Position numbers and translations under genes: made by a program | Shown: positions 30,550-38,195 of the stretch, one piece after another | How the letters are laid out: each line of letters begins with the position of its first letter | Position numbering within the stretch: position 1 is the stretch's first letter | NCBI RefSeq assembly: GCF_002934265.1 | Contig: NZ_PTIX01000008.1 | Coordinates: forward strand, 62,001-126,000 | Direction: 5' to 3' | DNA: 64,000 nucleotides | Origin: Actinokineospora auranticolor | Lineage (GTDB): Bacteria; Actinomycetota; Actinomycetes; Mycobacteriales; Pseudonocardiaceae | The notes under the pieces: generated by a model | Databases searched by the model: none | The model's input: the letters and a program-made list of their open reading frames with translations, nothing else | What the model was told of the DNA's origin: nothing

Positions 30550-31572
30550 ATGACTCAGCGAACGCAAGCGGTCGACGAGCCGAAGGTCCGGATGGACGCG
30601 GCGCTGCTGCGGGTCGGGCTCGCGGTGGTGCTCGGCGTGCTCGTCTCGGTCGCCGACTCCACCCTGACCGTCGTCGCGATCGGGAGCATCGGCGCGGAGC
30701 TGCGCGCCGACACCGGCACCCTCCAGTGGGGCACCGGCGGCTACCTGCTCGCGAACTGCGCCGCCGTGCCCGCGTCGGGCTGGTTGCAGGCCCGGATCGG
30801 CGCGCGCACCGCCTGGCTGGCCGGCCTCGGCGGTTTCCTGGTCGCGTCGGTGCTGTGCGGGCTGGCCTGGTCGCCGGGCAGCCTCATCGCCTTCCGCGTG
30901 CTCCAGGGCCTGGCGGGCGGGGTGATCGGCATGGTGGCGGTGGTCGTGCTGACCCGCGCCGCCGGGCCGCGGCGGGCGGGCCGGGCGTTCGGCGTGCTCG
31001 CCACCCCGTCCTCGCTCGCACCGGTGTTCGCGCCGGTCGTGGCGGGCGCGGTGGTGGACACGTCCGGTTGGCGGTGGCTGTTCTACGGGCAGGTCCCGCT
31101 GCTGCTCAGCGCGACCGCCGCCGGTGCCCTGCTCGCGCCGCAGGGTGTCGGCATCGGCATCGCGGGATTCGTCGTCGGCTCGCTGGCCGACCGGTTCGGC
31201 GCCCGCCCGGTGATGCTGGGCGGCCTGGCGCTCACGCTGCTGGGCACGCTGCCGTTCACCGCGGCGGCGCGGGACCCGGACGACACGGTGCTGGTGATCG
31301 CGTTGGTGCTGCGCGGAATCGGCCTCACCTCGGTCACCATCCCGTTGTCCGCGGCGATCTACCGGAGCCTGCCCGACCCCGCGCAGGTCCCGCGCATCGC
31401 CACCATCAGCGCGGTCACCATGCGGCTCGGCGGCGCGCTCGGCGGAGCCGGGGCGGCGGTTGCCCTGACCCTGTCCGGGGACTCCGCGGCGGGCTTCGCC
31501 ACGGCGTTCTGGTGCATGGTCGCCCTGCTGGTCGTGCCGGTCGTGCTCGCGGTGCTGCTGCCGAAGGACTAA
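30550..31572 (+). CDS. DHA2-type MFS exporter with internal deletion
   Basis: A 340-residue membrane protein. Residues 15-195 contain the first six helices of a DHA2 (EmrB/QacA-type) drug exporter, including the motif-A-like turn (SGWLQARIGARTAWLAG), motif B (FRVLQGLAGGVIGMVAVVVL) and motif C-like SSLAPVFAPVVAGAVVDTSGWRWLFY. After LLSATAAGALL the sequence jumps directly to APQGVGIGIAGFVVGSLADRFGARPVML, which in full-length relatives appears over 100 residues later. The last helices are then complete. About four helices are missing in frame, and family members are usually near 460-480 residues. The protein may be non-functional. The gene follows the quinone reductase; its end overlaps the convergent TetR gene by four bases. 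Confidence 0.75.
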   Translation: MTQRTQAVDEPKVRMDAALLRVGLAVVLGVLVSVADSTLTVVAIGSIGAELRADTGTLQWGTGGYLLANCAAVPASGWLQARIGARTAWLAGLGGFLVASVLCGLAWSPGSLIAFRVLQGLAGGVIGMVAVVVLTRAAGPRRAGRAFGVLATPSSLAPVFAPVVAGAVVDTSGWRWLFYGQVPLLLSATAAGALLAPQGVGIGIAGFVVGSLADRFGARPVMLGGLALTLLGTLPFTAAARDPDDTVLVIALVLRGIGLTSVTIPLSAAIYRSLPDPAQVPRIATISAVTMRLGGALGGAGAAVALTLSGDSAAGFATAFWCMVALLVVPVVLAVLLPKD

Positions 31573-32204
31573 CGGTTCCGCTCCGCGGTCTTGCGCACCT
31601 TGGACCGCAGGGCGCGGCGGGCGACGGGGCCGAGGTCGTCCATGACCTCCAGCAGCACCGCCATCCGGTCCAGCGCGTCGAGCGCGGCCTCGGCGCCCGC
31701 CGCGTCCACCCCCTCGAACAGCTCCAACCCGACGAACCCCGCGCACACGGCCCGCGCCAGACCGGCCGTGTCCAGCACCTCGGCCACGGGCGAGTCGGCC
31801 AGCAGCCGCTCCAGCGCCCGCTCGACCGGGGTGATCCACAGCAGCAGCGCCGCCGCGGTCGACTCGGCCAGCTCCGCGTCGGCCTGGGCGCCCGCGAGCA
31901 GCTGCGCCAGGATGGTGACGTTGCCCGCGTCGCGCTCGGCGGTGTGCAGGTCGCGGCCCAGGGCCAGCAGCTCGCGCAGGTCGGTGACGCTGTCGAGGCG
32001 CTCGGCGAACAGCGCGACCCGCGACCGGGTCGCCACCATGCACGTCTCCCGCAGCAGCTGGTGCACGCTGCCGAAGTGGTAGAAGATCAACGACTGGTTC
32101 ACCCCGGCCGCCGCCGCGATGGCGCGGGCCGAGGCGCCCGTGATGCCGTGGTCGCGGATGGTCGCCACCGCGCCATCGATCAGGCGTTGCCTGGTGTCCG
32201 ACAT
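31569..32204 (-). CDS. TetR-family transcriptional repressor
   Basis: A 211-residue TetR-type regulator. The N-terminal helix-turn-helix is clear: TRQRLIDGAVATIRDHGITGASARAIAAAAGVNQSLIFYHFGSVHQLL, residues 4-51. The C-terminal ligand-binding domain is diverged, as usual. The ATG at 32202-32204 lies inside the end of the upstream membrane-protein gene (25-base overlap), so it is the last gene of a three-gene operon with the flavin monooxygenase and the membrane protein. Two perfect TTGAGCG-type palindromes at the operon promoter (34909-34967) are its likely binding sites, giving autoregulation. The end overlaps the MFS gene tail by four bases. The inducer is unknown. Confidence 0.9.
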   Translation of the reverse strand: MSDTRQRLIDGAVATIRDHGITGASARAIAAAAGVNQSLIFYHFGSVHQLLRETCMVATRSRVALFAERLDSVTDLRELLALGRDLHTAERDAGNVTILAQLLAGAQADAELAESTAAALLLWITPVERALERLLADSPVAEVLDTAGLARAVCAGFVGLELFEGVDAAGAEAALDALDRMAVLLEVMDDLGPVARRALRSKVRKTAERNR

Positions 32205-33715
32205 GCCACCACCGTAGTGCCACGCGCGCACAGGTACGGGTAGGACAGCGCCAAGCCCAGGGCGGTGAACCCGATCCCGGCGTAGACCGGGGCCAGGTGC
32301 CAGAAGTCGGTGTAGTGGATGCCGCTGTGCACCAGCACCGCGGGCAGGAACCCGGTCGCCGCGGCGACGGCGAGCGACCACCACACCCAGACCGCGCCCG
32401 GCCGCCACCCCCAGGCCGACAGCAGCGTGATCGCCACGGCCGCGGACAGCAACGCGCCGCCGAACCCGGCCCGGTCGTGGGCGACGAACGCCACCAGCCG
32501 GTCGGACAGGGTGCCCGCGTCGACGCCGAGGTAGGTGAGGTCGCTGGCGACGAACACATCGGACAGCCCGACCAGCGACACCACCGCGCCGCCGATGAAC
32601 AACCCGATGCCGGTCACCACCAGCAGCAACTGCCCGACCAGCGCCCACCGCCGCTCCCGTTCCCGCGCGGTCGGCGGAGTTGTCCACTGTGGAGGGTCGG
32701 TGCGGGGCAGCGTGGCGGCCAGGAACATCGGGAACAGCACGACCGCGACCGCGGTGTGCAGCGGCTCGACGAAACCGAGACCGATGAAGTAGACCAGCGT
32801 GCTGAACCCGATCCAGCCGGAGACCGCGTACGCATCGCGCGCCCACGGGTGGCCGCGGCGCAGGCCGCCGAGGGCGAGGGCGGTGTAGAGGACGCCGATC
32901 GTGACCATGGTGCCCGCCATGGTGATCCGGTCGTGCTGGAGGAAGCCGACGAGGTGGTGGTTGACCGCGTGCAGCCCGGCGAGGTCGGTGCCGAGCAGGT
33001 CGCGGTCGTACCAGAGCAGCACCGGGCCCAGCGTGATCGCGGCGGCGCCGAGGCCCGCGACGACCATGCCCAGCCCGACCAGCGCGCCCCACCACCACGG
33101 CGGCCACCGCAGCGGGTTGCGGCCGATGGTGGTCGACGGGGGAGAGGTCGGGGTGGCGGCTTCGATGACCCTGCCGTACCAGCCGGGTCCGGCGTGCAGC
33201 AGGACTTCCGGGCGGGCCAGGACGATCGCGTCCGACCCCGTCAGCGCGGTCGCGGCGTCGGTGGTGTCCGGGTCGGCGGTGTGGGTGACCGGCCAACTCG
33301 CCTTGACGCCGTCGACGTGGTCGACCAGGGCGGCGGCGACCTCGGGGTCGTCCGTCCGCACGATGACGGGCACCCGCCGGCCGCGCGCCGCCGCCCGCAC
33401 GGTCTCCACGTCGCCTGGGCCGACCGGTGCGATCTCGAGCAGCCCGGCGCCGACCAGTGGCAACGCGCGCACCGCGGGCACGGCGACGCTCGGCGGCACG
33501 ACCGCGCCCAACCGGACCCGGATGGGGATTCCCGCGATGGACCCGGCCAGGTGCGCGGGCGGGTGCCGGTGGCCGAGTGCCCGGGCGACCACCCCGCGGC
33601 CGCCGGGCAACCGCCCGACGGCCGCGAGGGCGCGCAGCGCCACCAGCCGCGATCGCCGTACCCCCAGCACGGCGTCCGCGATCGGGCGCAACGGGTGATA
33701 GGTCCAGTCAGGCAT
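32180..33715 (-). CDS. DHODH-like domain fused to eight-helix membrane protein
   Basis: A 511-residue protein. Residues 1-190 open with PDWTYHPLRPIADAVLGVRR and continue like dihydroorotate dehydrogenase of class 2, with IPIRVRLGAVVPPSVAVP in place of the FMN-binding sheet. The FMN/orotate residues and the C-terminal barrel strands are missing. Residues 200-505 hold about eight membrane helices (for example ALVGLGMVVAGLGAAAITL and LLLVVTGIGLFIGGAVVSLVG) with conserved His residues such as LHAVNHHLVGFLQHDRITMAGTM and SGIHYTDFWHLAP. The arrangement suggests a membrane enzyme or heme/quinone-handling protein, but no named family fits. It overlaps the upstream monooxygenase by eight bases and the downstream tetR by 25 bases. 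The catalytic fate of the soluble part is doubtful. Confidence 0.6.
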   Translation of the reverse strand: MPDWTYHPLRPIADAVLGVRRSRLVALRALAAVGRLPGGRGVVARALGHRHPPAHLAGSIAGIPIRVRLGAVVPPSVAVPAVRALPLVGAGLLEIAPVGPGDVETVRAAARGRRVPVIVRTDDPEVAAALVDHVDGVKASWPVTHTADPDTTDAATALTGSDAIVLARPEVLLHAGPGWYGRVIEAATPTSPPSTTIGRNPLRWPPWWWGALVGLGMVVAGLGAAAITLGPVLLWYDRDLLGTDLAGLHAVNHHLVGFLQHDRITMAGTMVTIGVLYTALALGGLRRGHPWARDAYAVSGWIGFSTLVYFIGLGFVEPLHTAVAVVLFPMFLAATLPRTDPPQWTTPPTARERERRWALVGQLLLVVTGIGLFIGGAVVSLVGLSDVFVASDLTYLGVDAGTLSDRLVAFVAHDRAGFGGALLSAAVAITLLSAWGWRPGAVWVWWSLAVAAATGFLPAVLVHSGIHYTDFWHLAPVYAGIGFTALGLALSYPYLCARGTTVVACRTPGNA

Positions 33716-34892
33716 CAGGGACCTGTGACGTCTCGGTCCACGTCCGCGATGGGGTCCACCGCAGGAGGCGTGCCATCGAGGCCATCGTCACGAACTCGGG
33801 CAGGGCCCTGGTGACGGCGTCCCGGGTGCGGGCGCCGAACGGACCCGACCAGTGCGACACCGTGGAGAGCCGGGCCGAGCGGCGGGCCACCAGCTGCGCG
33901 CGTCGGCGCCTGCGGTGGTCGTAGCGGGTCAGCGCGGACGGGACCGGGTCGTGGTCGAGGCAGTCGGCGAGTACGACCGCGTCCTCCAACGCCTGGCAGG
34001 CGCCCTGGCCCAGAGCGGGGGACATGGCGTGCGCGGCGTCGCCGAGCAGTGCCATCCGGCCCTGGGTGAACGAGCGCAGCGGCGGTAAGTCGTAGATGTC
34101 GTGCTGCACCACGCGCGTCGGCGGCGCCGCGTCGAGCAACCGGGGGATCGGGTCGGGCCAGCGCGCGAACCGATCGAGCGGCCTGCCCACAACCGCCCCC
34201 TGCGGCTCGTCGAAGGACGCCGCGGCGAAGCAGTACACCCGGTTGCCGGGCAGCGCGGTGTAGCCGAACCGAGCACCGCGCCCCCACACCACAGCCGCCG
34301 ACTCGAGCGGCTCGTCCAGCGGGTCGGTGACCACCCGCCACGCGGTGTGACCGGTGTAGCGCGGCTCGGGAGCGTTCGGCAGGCACAGCCCACGCACCGT
34401 GCTGCGCACACCGTCGGCGCCGATCACCACGTCCGCCTCGACCGAGTCCTCGACGCCCCGGTGCTCCGCCACGTAGTCGACGACGACCCGCCGGTCACCG
34501 TTGTGCACGTCGACGACCCGACACCCCGGCATGACCACCCCGTCAGGCAGCGCGTCCGCCAGAACCCGCACCAGATCCCGCCGATGCGACACCACCAACG
34601 GATGCCCGTGGCGACGGACCAACTCGGCGTTGTCCACCCGCGACAACCACCGACCGTCCCGATCGCGAACCCCGCCCCCGGACTCGACAACCCCCACGTC
34701 CCGCACCAGCTCGTCAAGCCCGATCACCCGCAACGCCCGCATGGCGTTGGGCCAGAGCGAGATCCCGGCCCCGACCTCGTCGACCCCGGGCGCGCGCTCC
34801 AACACCCGAACCCGCCACCGACGAGCCCGCAGCGCCACCGCCACGGCCAACCCGCCGATGCCACCACCGACCACCACAGCGGTCCGCTCCAC
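33708..34892 (-). CDS. FAD-dependent monooxygenase (PHBH/salicylate hydroxylase type)
   Basis: A 394-residue group A flavin monooxygenase. Residues 4-40 give the Rossmann motif VVVGGGIGGLAVAVALRARRWRVRVLERAP. The central DG motif is VVIGADGVRSTVRG near residue 165, and the second FAD motif is MALLGDAAHAMSPALGQGACQALEDA near residue 285. Substrates of this family are usually aromatic or unsaturated compounds, with NAD(P)H as reductant. The GTG start at 34892 follows GGGGGTGGGG. It is first in an operon with the membrane protein and the TetR repressor, under two TTGAGCG palindromes, so the repressor probably senses this enzyme's substrate or a related toxin. Confidence 0.9.
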   Translation of the reverse strand: MERTAVVVGGGIGGLAVAVALRARRWRVRVLERAPGVDEVGAGISLWPNAMRALRVIGLDELVRDVGVVESGGGVRDRDGRWLSRVDNAELVRRHGHPLVVSHRRDLVRVLADALPDGVVMPGCRVVDVHNGDRRVVVDYVAEHRGVEDSVEADVVIGADGVRSTVRGLCLPNAPEPRYTGHTAWRVVTDPLDEPLESAAVVWGRGARFGYTALPGNRVYCFAAASFDEPQGAVVGRPLDRFARWPDPIPRLLDAAPPTRVVQHDIYDLPPLRSFTQGRMALLGDAAHAMSPALGQGACQALEDAVVLADCLDHDPVPSALTRYDHRRRRRAQLVARRSARLSTVSHWSGPFGARTRDAVTRALPEFVTMASMARLLRWTPSRTWTETSQVPDA

Positions 34893-34908
34893 GCCCCACC
34901 CCCAGGTA

Positions 34909-34924
34909 TTGAGCGTTCGCTCAA
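34909..34924. promoter_or_regulatory. TetR-type operator, proximal copy
   Basis: TTGAGCGTTCGCTCAA has two 7-base arms in perfect inverted repeat around TT. It sits 17-32 bases upstream of the monooxygenase start and probably overlaps its promoter or 5' leader. Size and shape are typical of TetR-family operators. Confidence 0.75.
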
Positions 34925-34951
34925 ACGCTCGAGCAGGAGACTAGAGCACGA

Positions 34952-34967
34952 TTGAGCGATCGCTCAA
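34952..34967. promoter_or_regulatory. TetR-type operator, distal copy
   Basis: TTGAGCGATCGCTCAA is a perfect 16-base palindrome with the same arms as the proximal copy, 43 bases centre to centre. Two identical-arm sites at a single promoter suggest binding of two dimers, probably of the repressor encoded at 31569-32204. Confidence 0.75.
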
Positions 34968-35298
34968 GAGGGCTCCCGTGCTGCGACGTCGGGTGCACAG
35001 TCGGGGGCAACCGGGTCGGGGTACATTGCCCGCCTCGACCACGTGGTGTAATCGGTCGGAGTCGCCTCGTGTTGTCCGGGCCGGTGTTGTGTCGCCGTCC
35101 GCCCCGACGACTCCAGCGACCGATCAGGCGGTCGGCGCTTCGCGAGCCCGGGCGCAGGCAGGTGGCGCGATCCCGGCGCCTCGCCGCGTTTCGTGCGTTG
35201 ACACGTCGGGGGCGGTCAGGCTCTGGGTGCGACTGTTCACAAAGGACCTGTATTCAGTCGGACGACCGTGTATCGACCCAGACCAGGGATCCCGGTGT
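34968..35298. other. Non-coding spacer between the operator region and ferritin-like genes
   Basis: About 330 bases separate the operator region and the 3' end of the ferritin-like operon. A frame on the plus strand has poor composition and no family match. I see no strong hairpin or RNA gene. Confidence 0.35.
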
Positions 35299-36099
35299 CT
35301 ACTTCGGCATGAGCGCGTCGGGCTTGACGGCCTTGTCGACGCCGATGAAGGCGTCCGGGACCGGGTACTGGCCGAGGACGAAGTTCAGGATGGCCGCGTG
35401 CATGGCCTCCACCGGCTGGATGGTGGCCGCGGTCATGATGCCGCCCGCGTCGGTCACGTTCGCCGTGGCGAAGGTGTAGGTCTGCGCGGCGGCGTTCTCC
35501 AGGTCGAGGGCGAGCTTGGCCACGTCCGGCACCGACTTCGCCGCGCCGAGTGCCTTGACCTGGTCGGCGGTGATGGACAGCGGCGCGTCGGTGATGGTGG
35601 GTTTGCCCGCCTTGCTGAGGACCCCGTTCCACGCCCCCGCGTGGTCCTTGTGCTGCTTCATCGCCGTCTGCACGAAGACACCGATCGCGGGCGGCACGGT
35701 GCCGAGGGTGCCCTTGCCCGCCGCGTCGAGCGCGCCGGTGTAGGCGGTCACGGCCAGGTTCTCCAGCGCCGCGGCCAAGGCTACGACCTTGAGGTCACCC
35801 TCGTAGGTCGCCGCGGCCGTCGTGGCCGGGGGCGCGGCGGTGGTGGTCTTGTTCGACGAACCGGTGTCGTTGCTGGAGCAGGCGGCCAGCCCGAGAGCGC
35901 TGACACCACCGACGCCCATCAGGAAACCGCGGCGGCCCGCTGCGCGACCGCGGGTGAGGTGGGCGAGGTTGGCGGAGAACTCGTCGAGCAGCTTGCGCAC
36001 ACCGGGGAAAGTGGACTCGTGCAACTCGTCGAGGTCCCGGGTCATCGCGGCCAGCTCGCGCTCGCTGATCTGCATCTCGGGGCGCTTGTCGGTGCTCAC
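35299..36099 (-). CDS. Ferritin-like domain lipoprotein with twin-arginine-type signal
   Basis: A 266-residue protein with a long (about 50-residue) cytoplasmic head. A signal then reads GRRGFLMGVGGVSALGLAACSS: twin Arg followed by Phe, a hydrophobic stretch and a lipobox (LAAC). The mature part begins with a Thr/Ala-rich spacer, and residues 100-260 form a ferritin-like four-helix bundle with helices ALENLAVTAYTGAL, TAMKQHKDHAGAWNGVL, LDLENAAAQTYTFA and PVEAMHAAILNFVLGQ. These carry the E...QHxxH type ligands of diiron or related sites. The GTG start overlaps the upstream ferritin-like gene's stop by four bases, so the two are coupled. The role may be metal handling or redox at the membrane surface. 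Confidence 0.75.
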   Translation of the reverse strand: MSTDKRPEMQISERELAAMTRDLDELHESTFPGVRKLLDEFSANLAHLTRGRAAGRRGFLMGVGGVSALGLAACSSNDTGSSNKTTTAAPPATTAAATYEGDLKVVALAAALENLAVTAYTGALDAAGKGTLGTVPPAIGVFVQTAMKQHKDHAGAWNGVLSKAGKPTITDAPLSITADQVKALGAAKSVPDVAKLALDLENAAAQTYTFATANVTDAGGIMTAATIQPVEAMHAAILNFVLGQYPVPDAFIGVDKAVKPDALMPK

Positions 36100-36914
36100 T
36101 TGACCGCTCCTTCCTCGACGGGCGAAGCCTTGTCGGTGGGGTAGTACGCGTCGGGGAAGCCCACGCTGCCCGCGGCGTCGGGGAGCTTGGCGGCGTCCGG
36201 CGGGAGTGCGATCAACTGCGGCGCGCCGCCGTCGACCAGCGCCTTGACCGCGAGCAGGATCGCCTTGTGCTGCGCCTCCACGCCGGCGACGCCGGCGAAG
36301 AGCTGGCGCAGCTCGGGGGTGGAGACCTGGCTGACGTTCTTGGCGTAGGTCTGCGCGGCGACGTCCTCCAGGCTGATCGCCAACGCGACCACGTCACCCG
36401 CGCCCTTGATCGTCGGAACCGCCTTCTGCACGACCGCGGCGTACTTGGCGTTCGGGTCGTTCTGCGCCTTGCCGCCGAGCTTGGCCACCGCGCCGTTGAA
36501 CGCCTCGGCGTGCTCGGTGTGCTGCGCCATCGTCTTCTCGGCGAACGCCTTGACCACGGCGTTGGCGTCCGCGCCACCGATGAACGGCAACGTCAACGCG
36601 GTCTTGTACGTCGAGACCGCCAGGTTCTCCAGACTCGCCGCGGTCTGCAGCGCCTGCACGTCCACAGTGGTGGCCGCGGCGGGCCCGGCGGCGAGCAGCG
36701 TGCCCGCACCGGCCAACCCGGCGACCAGACCGGTCTTGCCCCAACCGGGCCACATCCCGCCGGGATCGCGTGAGCCGGTTCGTCCCGAGTGGGTCTCCAG
36801 CACGGCCTCGACATAGTCATCGAGGTCCCGCTCGGCCGTGCGCATCGCGTCGGACTGCAGGTCATCGGACTCGACCATCAGCTCGCGCAACCCGCGTTCA
36901 TCGATCGGGCTCAC
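36096..36914 (-). CDS. Ferritin-like domain exported protein
   Basis: A 272-residue protein related to its downstream neighbour. The N-terminal 60 residues are charged and cytoplasmic; a hydrophobic segment GKTGLVAGLAGAGTLLAAGPAAA follows, probably a signal anchor or Sec-type signal. The ferritin-like helices are visible: LENLAVSTYKTALTLPF, EKTMAQHTEHAEAFNGAV, LEDVAAQTYAKNV and GVEAQHKAILLAV. The QHxxH and E-containing helices match metal-ligand positions of the family. The GTG at 36914 follows GGAGG and replaces the longer upstream reading. It forms a coupled pair with the lipoprotein gene (GTGA overlap), which points to heteromeric assembly. Confidence 0.75.
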   Translation of the reverse strand: MSPIDERGLRELMVESDDLQSDAMRTAERDLDDYVEAVLETHSGRTGSRDPGGMWPGWGKTGLVAGLAGAGTLLAAGPAAATTVDVQALQTAASLENLAVSTYKTALTLPFIGGADANAVVKAFAEKTMAQHTEHAEAFNGAVAKLGGKAQNDPNAKYAAVVQKAVPTIKGAGDVVALAISLEDVAAQTYAKNVSQVSTPELRQLFAGVAGVEAQHKAILLAVKALVDGGAPQLIALPPDAAKLPDAAGSVGFPDAYYPTDKASPVEEGAVK

Positions 36915-36963
36915 CGCACACCTCCATCGCACAGCGGACCGCGCCACGACCGTGACGACTCCT

Positions 36964-37250
36964 CACTGCCACAGCCATTCGACAAGACGCGTCCACAAGT
37001 GCGCCAACCCGACACACGTCAACCACTCGAACGAGTCGACATCGTCGACCACGAGCATCAGTGGTTGCGAACACGCCAGGTGGCCGTAGCCCCAGCGGGC
37101 GGCGATCCGGGTGACGGTGTCCTGGCCGGGTGTGGCGGCCCGCAGGTTGGGGCGGGCGCAGCCGAGTCGGACGCGGCGCAGGTAGGCCACCGGCGTGGTG
37201 TCGAGGTGGCAACGGAATGTCAACCGCACCGCCCGGACGTCATGAGCACT
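36964..37250 (-). pseudogene. Remnant of an AraC-family regulator (C-terminal HTH)
   Basis: Read on the minus strand, this stretch gives VRAVRLTFRCHLDTTPVAYLRRVRL, then DTVTRIAARWGYGHLA. This is the second helix-turn-helix of AraC/XylS regulators that normally carry an N-terminal cupin-like domain. Upstream the frame is closed by a stop about 37 bases before position 37250, and downstream it loses similarity just where AraC proteins continue with GRFAxxYRxxFG. A better continuation (VFATTDARGRR) lies in another frame. The domain is therefore truncated on one side and frame-shifted on the other. No start or N-terminal domain is left, so it is a decayed gene. Confidence 0.6.
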
Positions 37251-37386
37251 ACCCGGAACGCCTGGGCGGTGCAGTTGACGCGGCGGTCATCAGTTCACGA
37301 GGACCGGCGCACCACAGGTCCACATCGAGGCCGACCGCGCATGAAGTCGTTGGCGTGTGACGCCGCCCGTTTGGTTGACTGGGGTG

Positions 37387-38064
37387 GTGACCGAGATCGC
37401 TACCTCCCTTCCCGAGCTGGTCGAGCGCTGGCAGCGCGGTTGGGGCGCTTCCCGTGGGTTCGACCCCGCGATCCCGTTACCTGGTGGGCTGTCGGTCGAG
37501 ATCAGGCTGCCGCACCGGCAGACCGAACTGATCTCGCTGACCCCCGACGACCTCGATTCGGTGCGCTCGCTGGTGGACCGCGCGGTGGGCGCCGATGTGC
37601 CGGTGTGGCTGACGGTGATGACCTCCCGGCCTGACGAGGTCGATCAGATCATGCGCACGGCCGGGCTCACCACGCTGCCCGATGAGTCCCTGATGTCCGC
37701 GGACCTGGCGGTCCACCCGTACCCGGGGCCGCCGGAGGGGTACGCGGTGGAGGTCACGGTCGAGCGGGACGTCGCCACGGCCGTGGCGGTGCACGCCTCC
37801 GGCGAGATCGCCGCGCGCGGATATCTGGCGGTGGTCGGAACCGACGGGATCGTCGACATGGTCAGCACGGAGCCCGCGCACCAACGCCGCGGCCTGGGCA
37901 GCACGATCATGGGCGCGCTCGCCGAGGCGGGCCGTGGGCTCGGCGCCACCACCGGCTTGCTGCTGGCCAGCCCACAGGGGCGCGGGCTCTACAAGTCGCT
38001 CGGTTGGCGGGTGTGCTCGCCCGCAGTGGTCGGCAAACCCGTGTCCGGCGCACCCATCAGCTAA
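37387..38064 (+). CDS. GNAT-family N-acetyltransferase
   Basis: A roughly 225-residue protein with the GNAT fold at its C terminus. VDMVSTEPAHQRRGLGSTIMGALAEAGRGLGATTGLLLASPQGRGLYKSLGW contains motif A (the RxxGxG acetyl-CoA pyrophosphate loop) and motif B with the Y...LG ending. The N-terminal 110 residues are a less conserved half, so it may be a degenerate tandem GNAT. I chose the GTG at 37387 (VTEIATSLPELVERW); a longer start at 37357 exists. It stands alone between the AraC remnant and a strong terminator shared with the convergent M6 protease gene. Substrate unknown. Confidence 0.8.
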   Translation: MTEIATSLPELVERWQRGWGASRGFDPAIPLPGGLSVEIRLPHRQTELISLTPDDLDSVRSLVDRAVGADVPVWLTVMTSRPDEVDQIMRTAGLTTLPDESLMSADLAVHPYPGPPEGYAVEVTVERDVATAVAVHASGEIAARGYLAVVGTDGIVDMVSTEPAHQRRGLGSTIMGALAEAGRGLGATTGLLLASPQGRGLYKSLGWRVCSPAVVGKPVSGAPIS

Positions 38065-38155
38065 CCGGTTCCGCAGGCGGAGTTGGTCGAACTACTACCG
38101 GTCACACCACCGACCGATTGTGAACGGTTCCACGCTCTGAGACCGCCGGTCGAGC

Positions 38156-38193
38156 AGATCCGGGGGTGGGTACGAGGGCCCACCCCCGGATCT
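38156..38193. terminator. Perfect 15-bp hairpin, probable bidirectional terminator
   Basis: AGATCCGGGGGTGGG (38156-38170) and its exact complement CCCACCCCCGGATCT (38179-38193) form a 15-base-pair stem around an 8-base loop. It sits two bases past the M6 protease stop on the minus strand and about 90 bases past the GNAT stop on the plus strand. There is no U-tract, as is common in actinobacteria. Confidence 0.8.
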
Positions 38194-38195
38194 CG

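Noticed and set aside
36898-37212. 104-codon minus-strand frame over the AraC remnant
   Set aside because: Only a short stretch resembles the expected AraC continuation; most of it is out-of-frame. Treated as part of the decayed gene.
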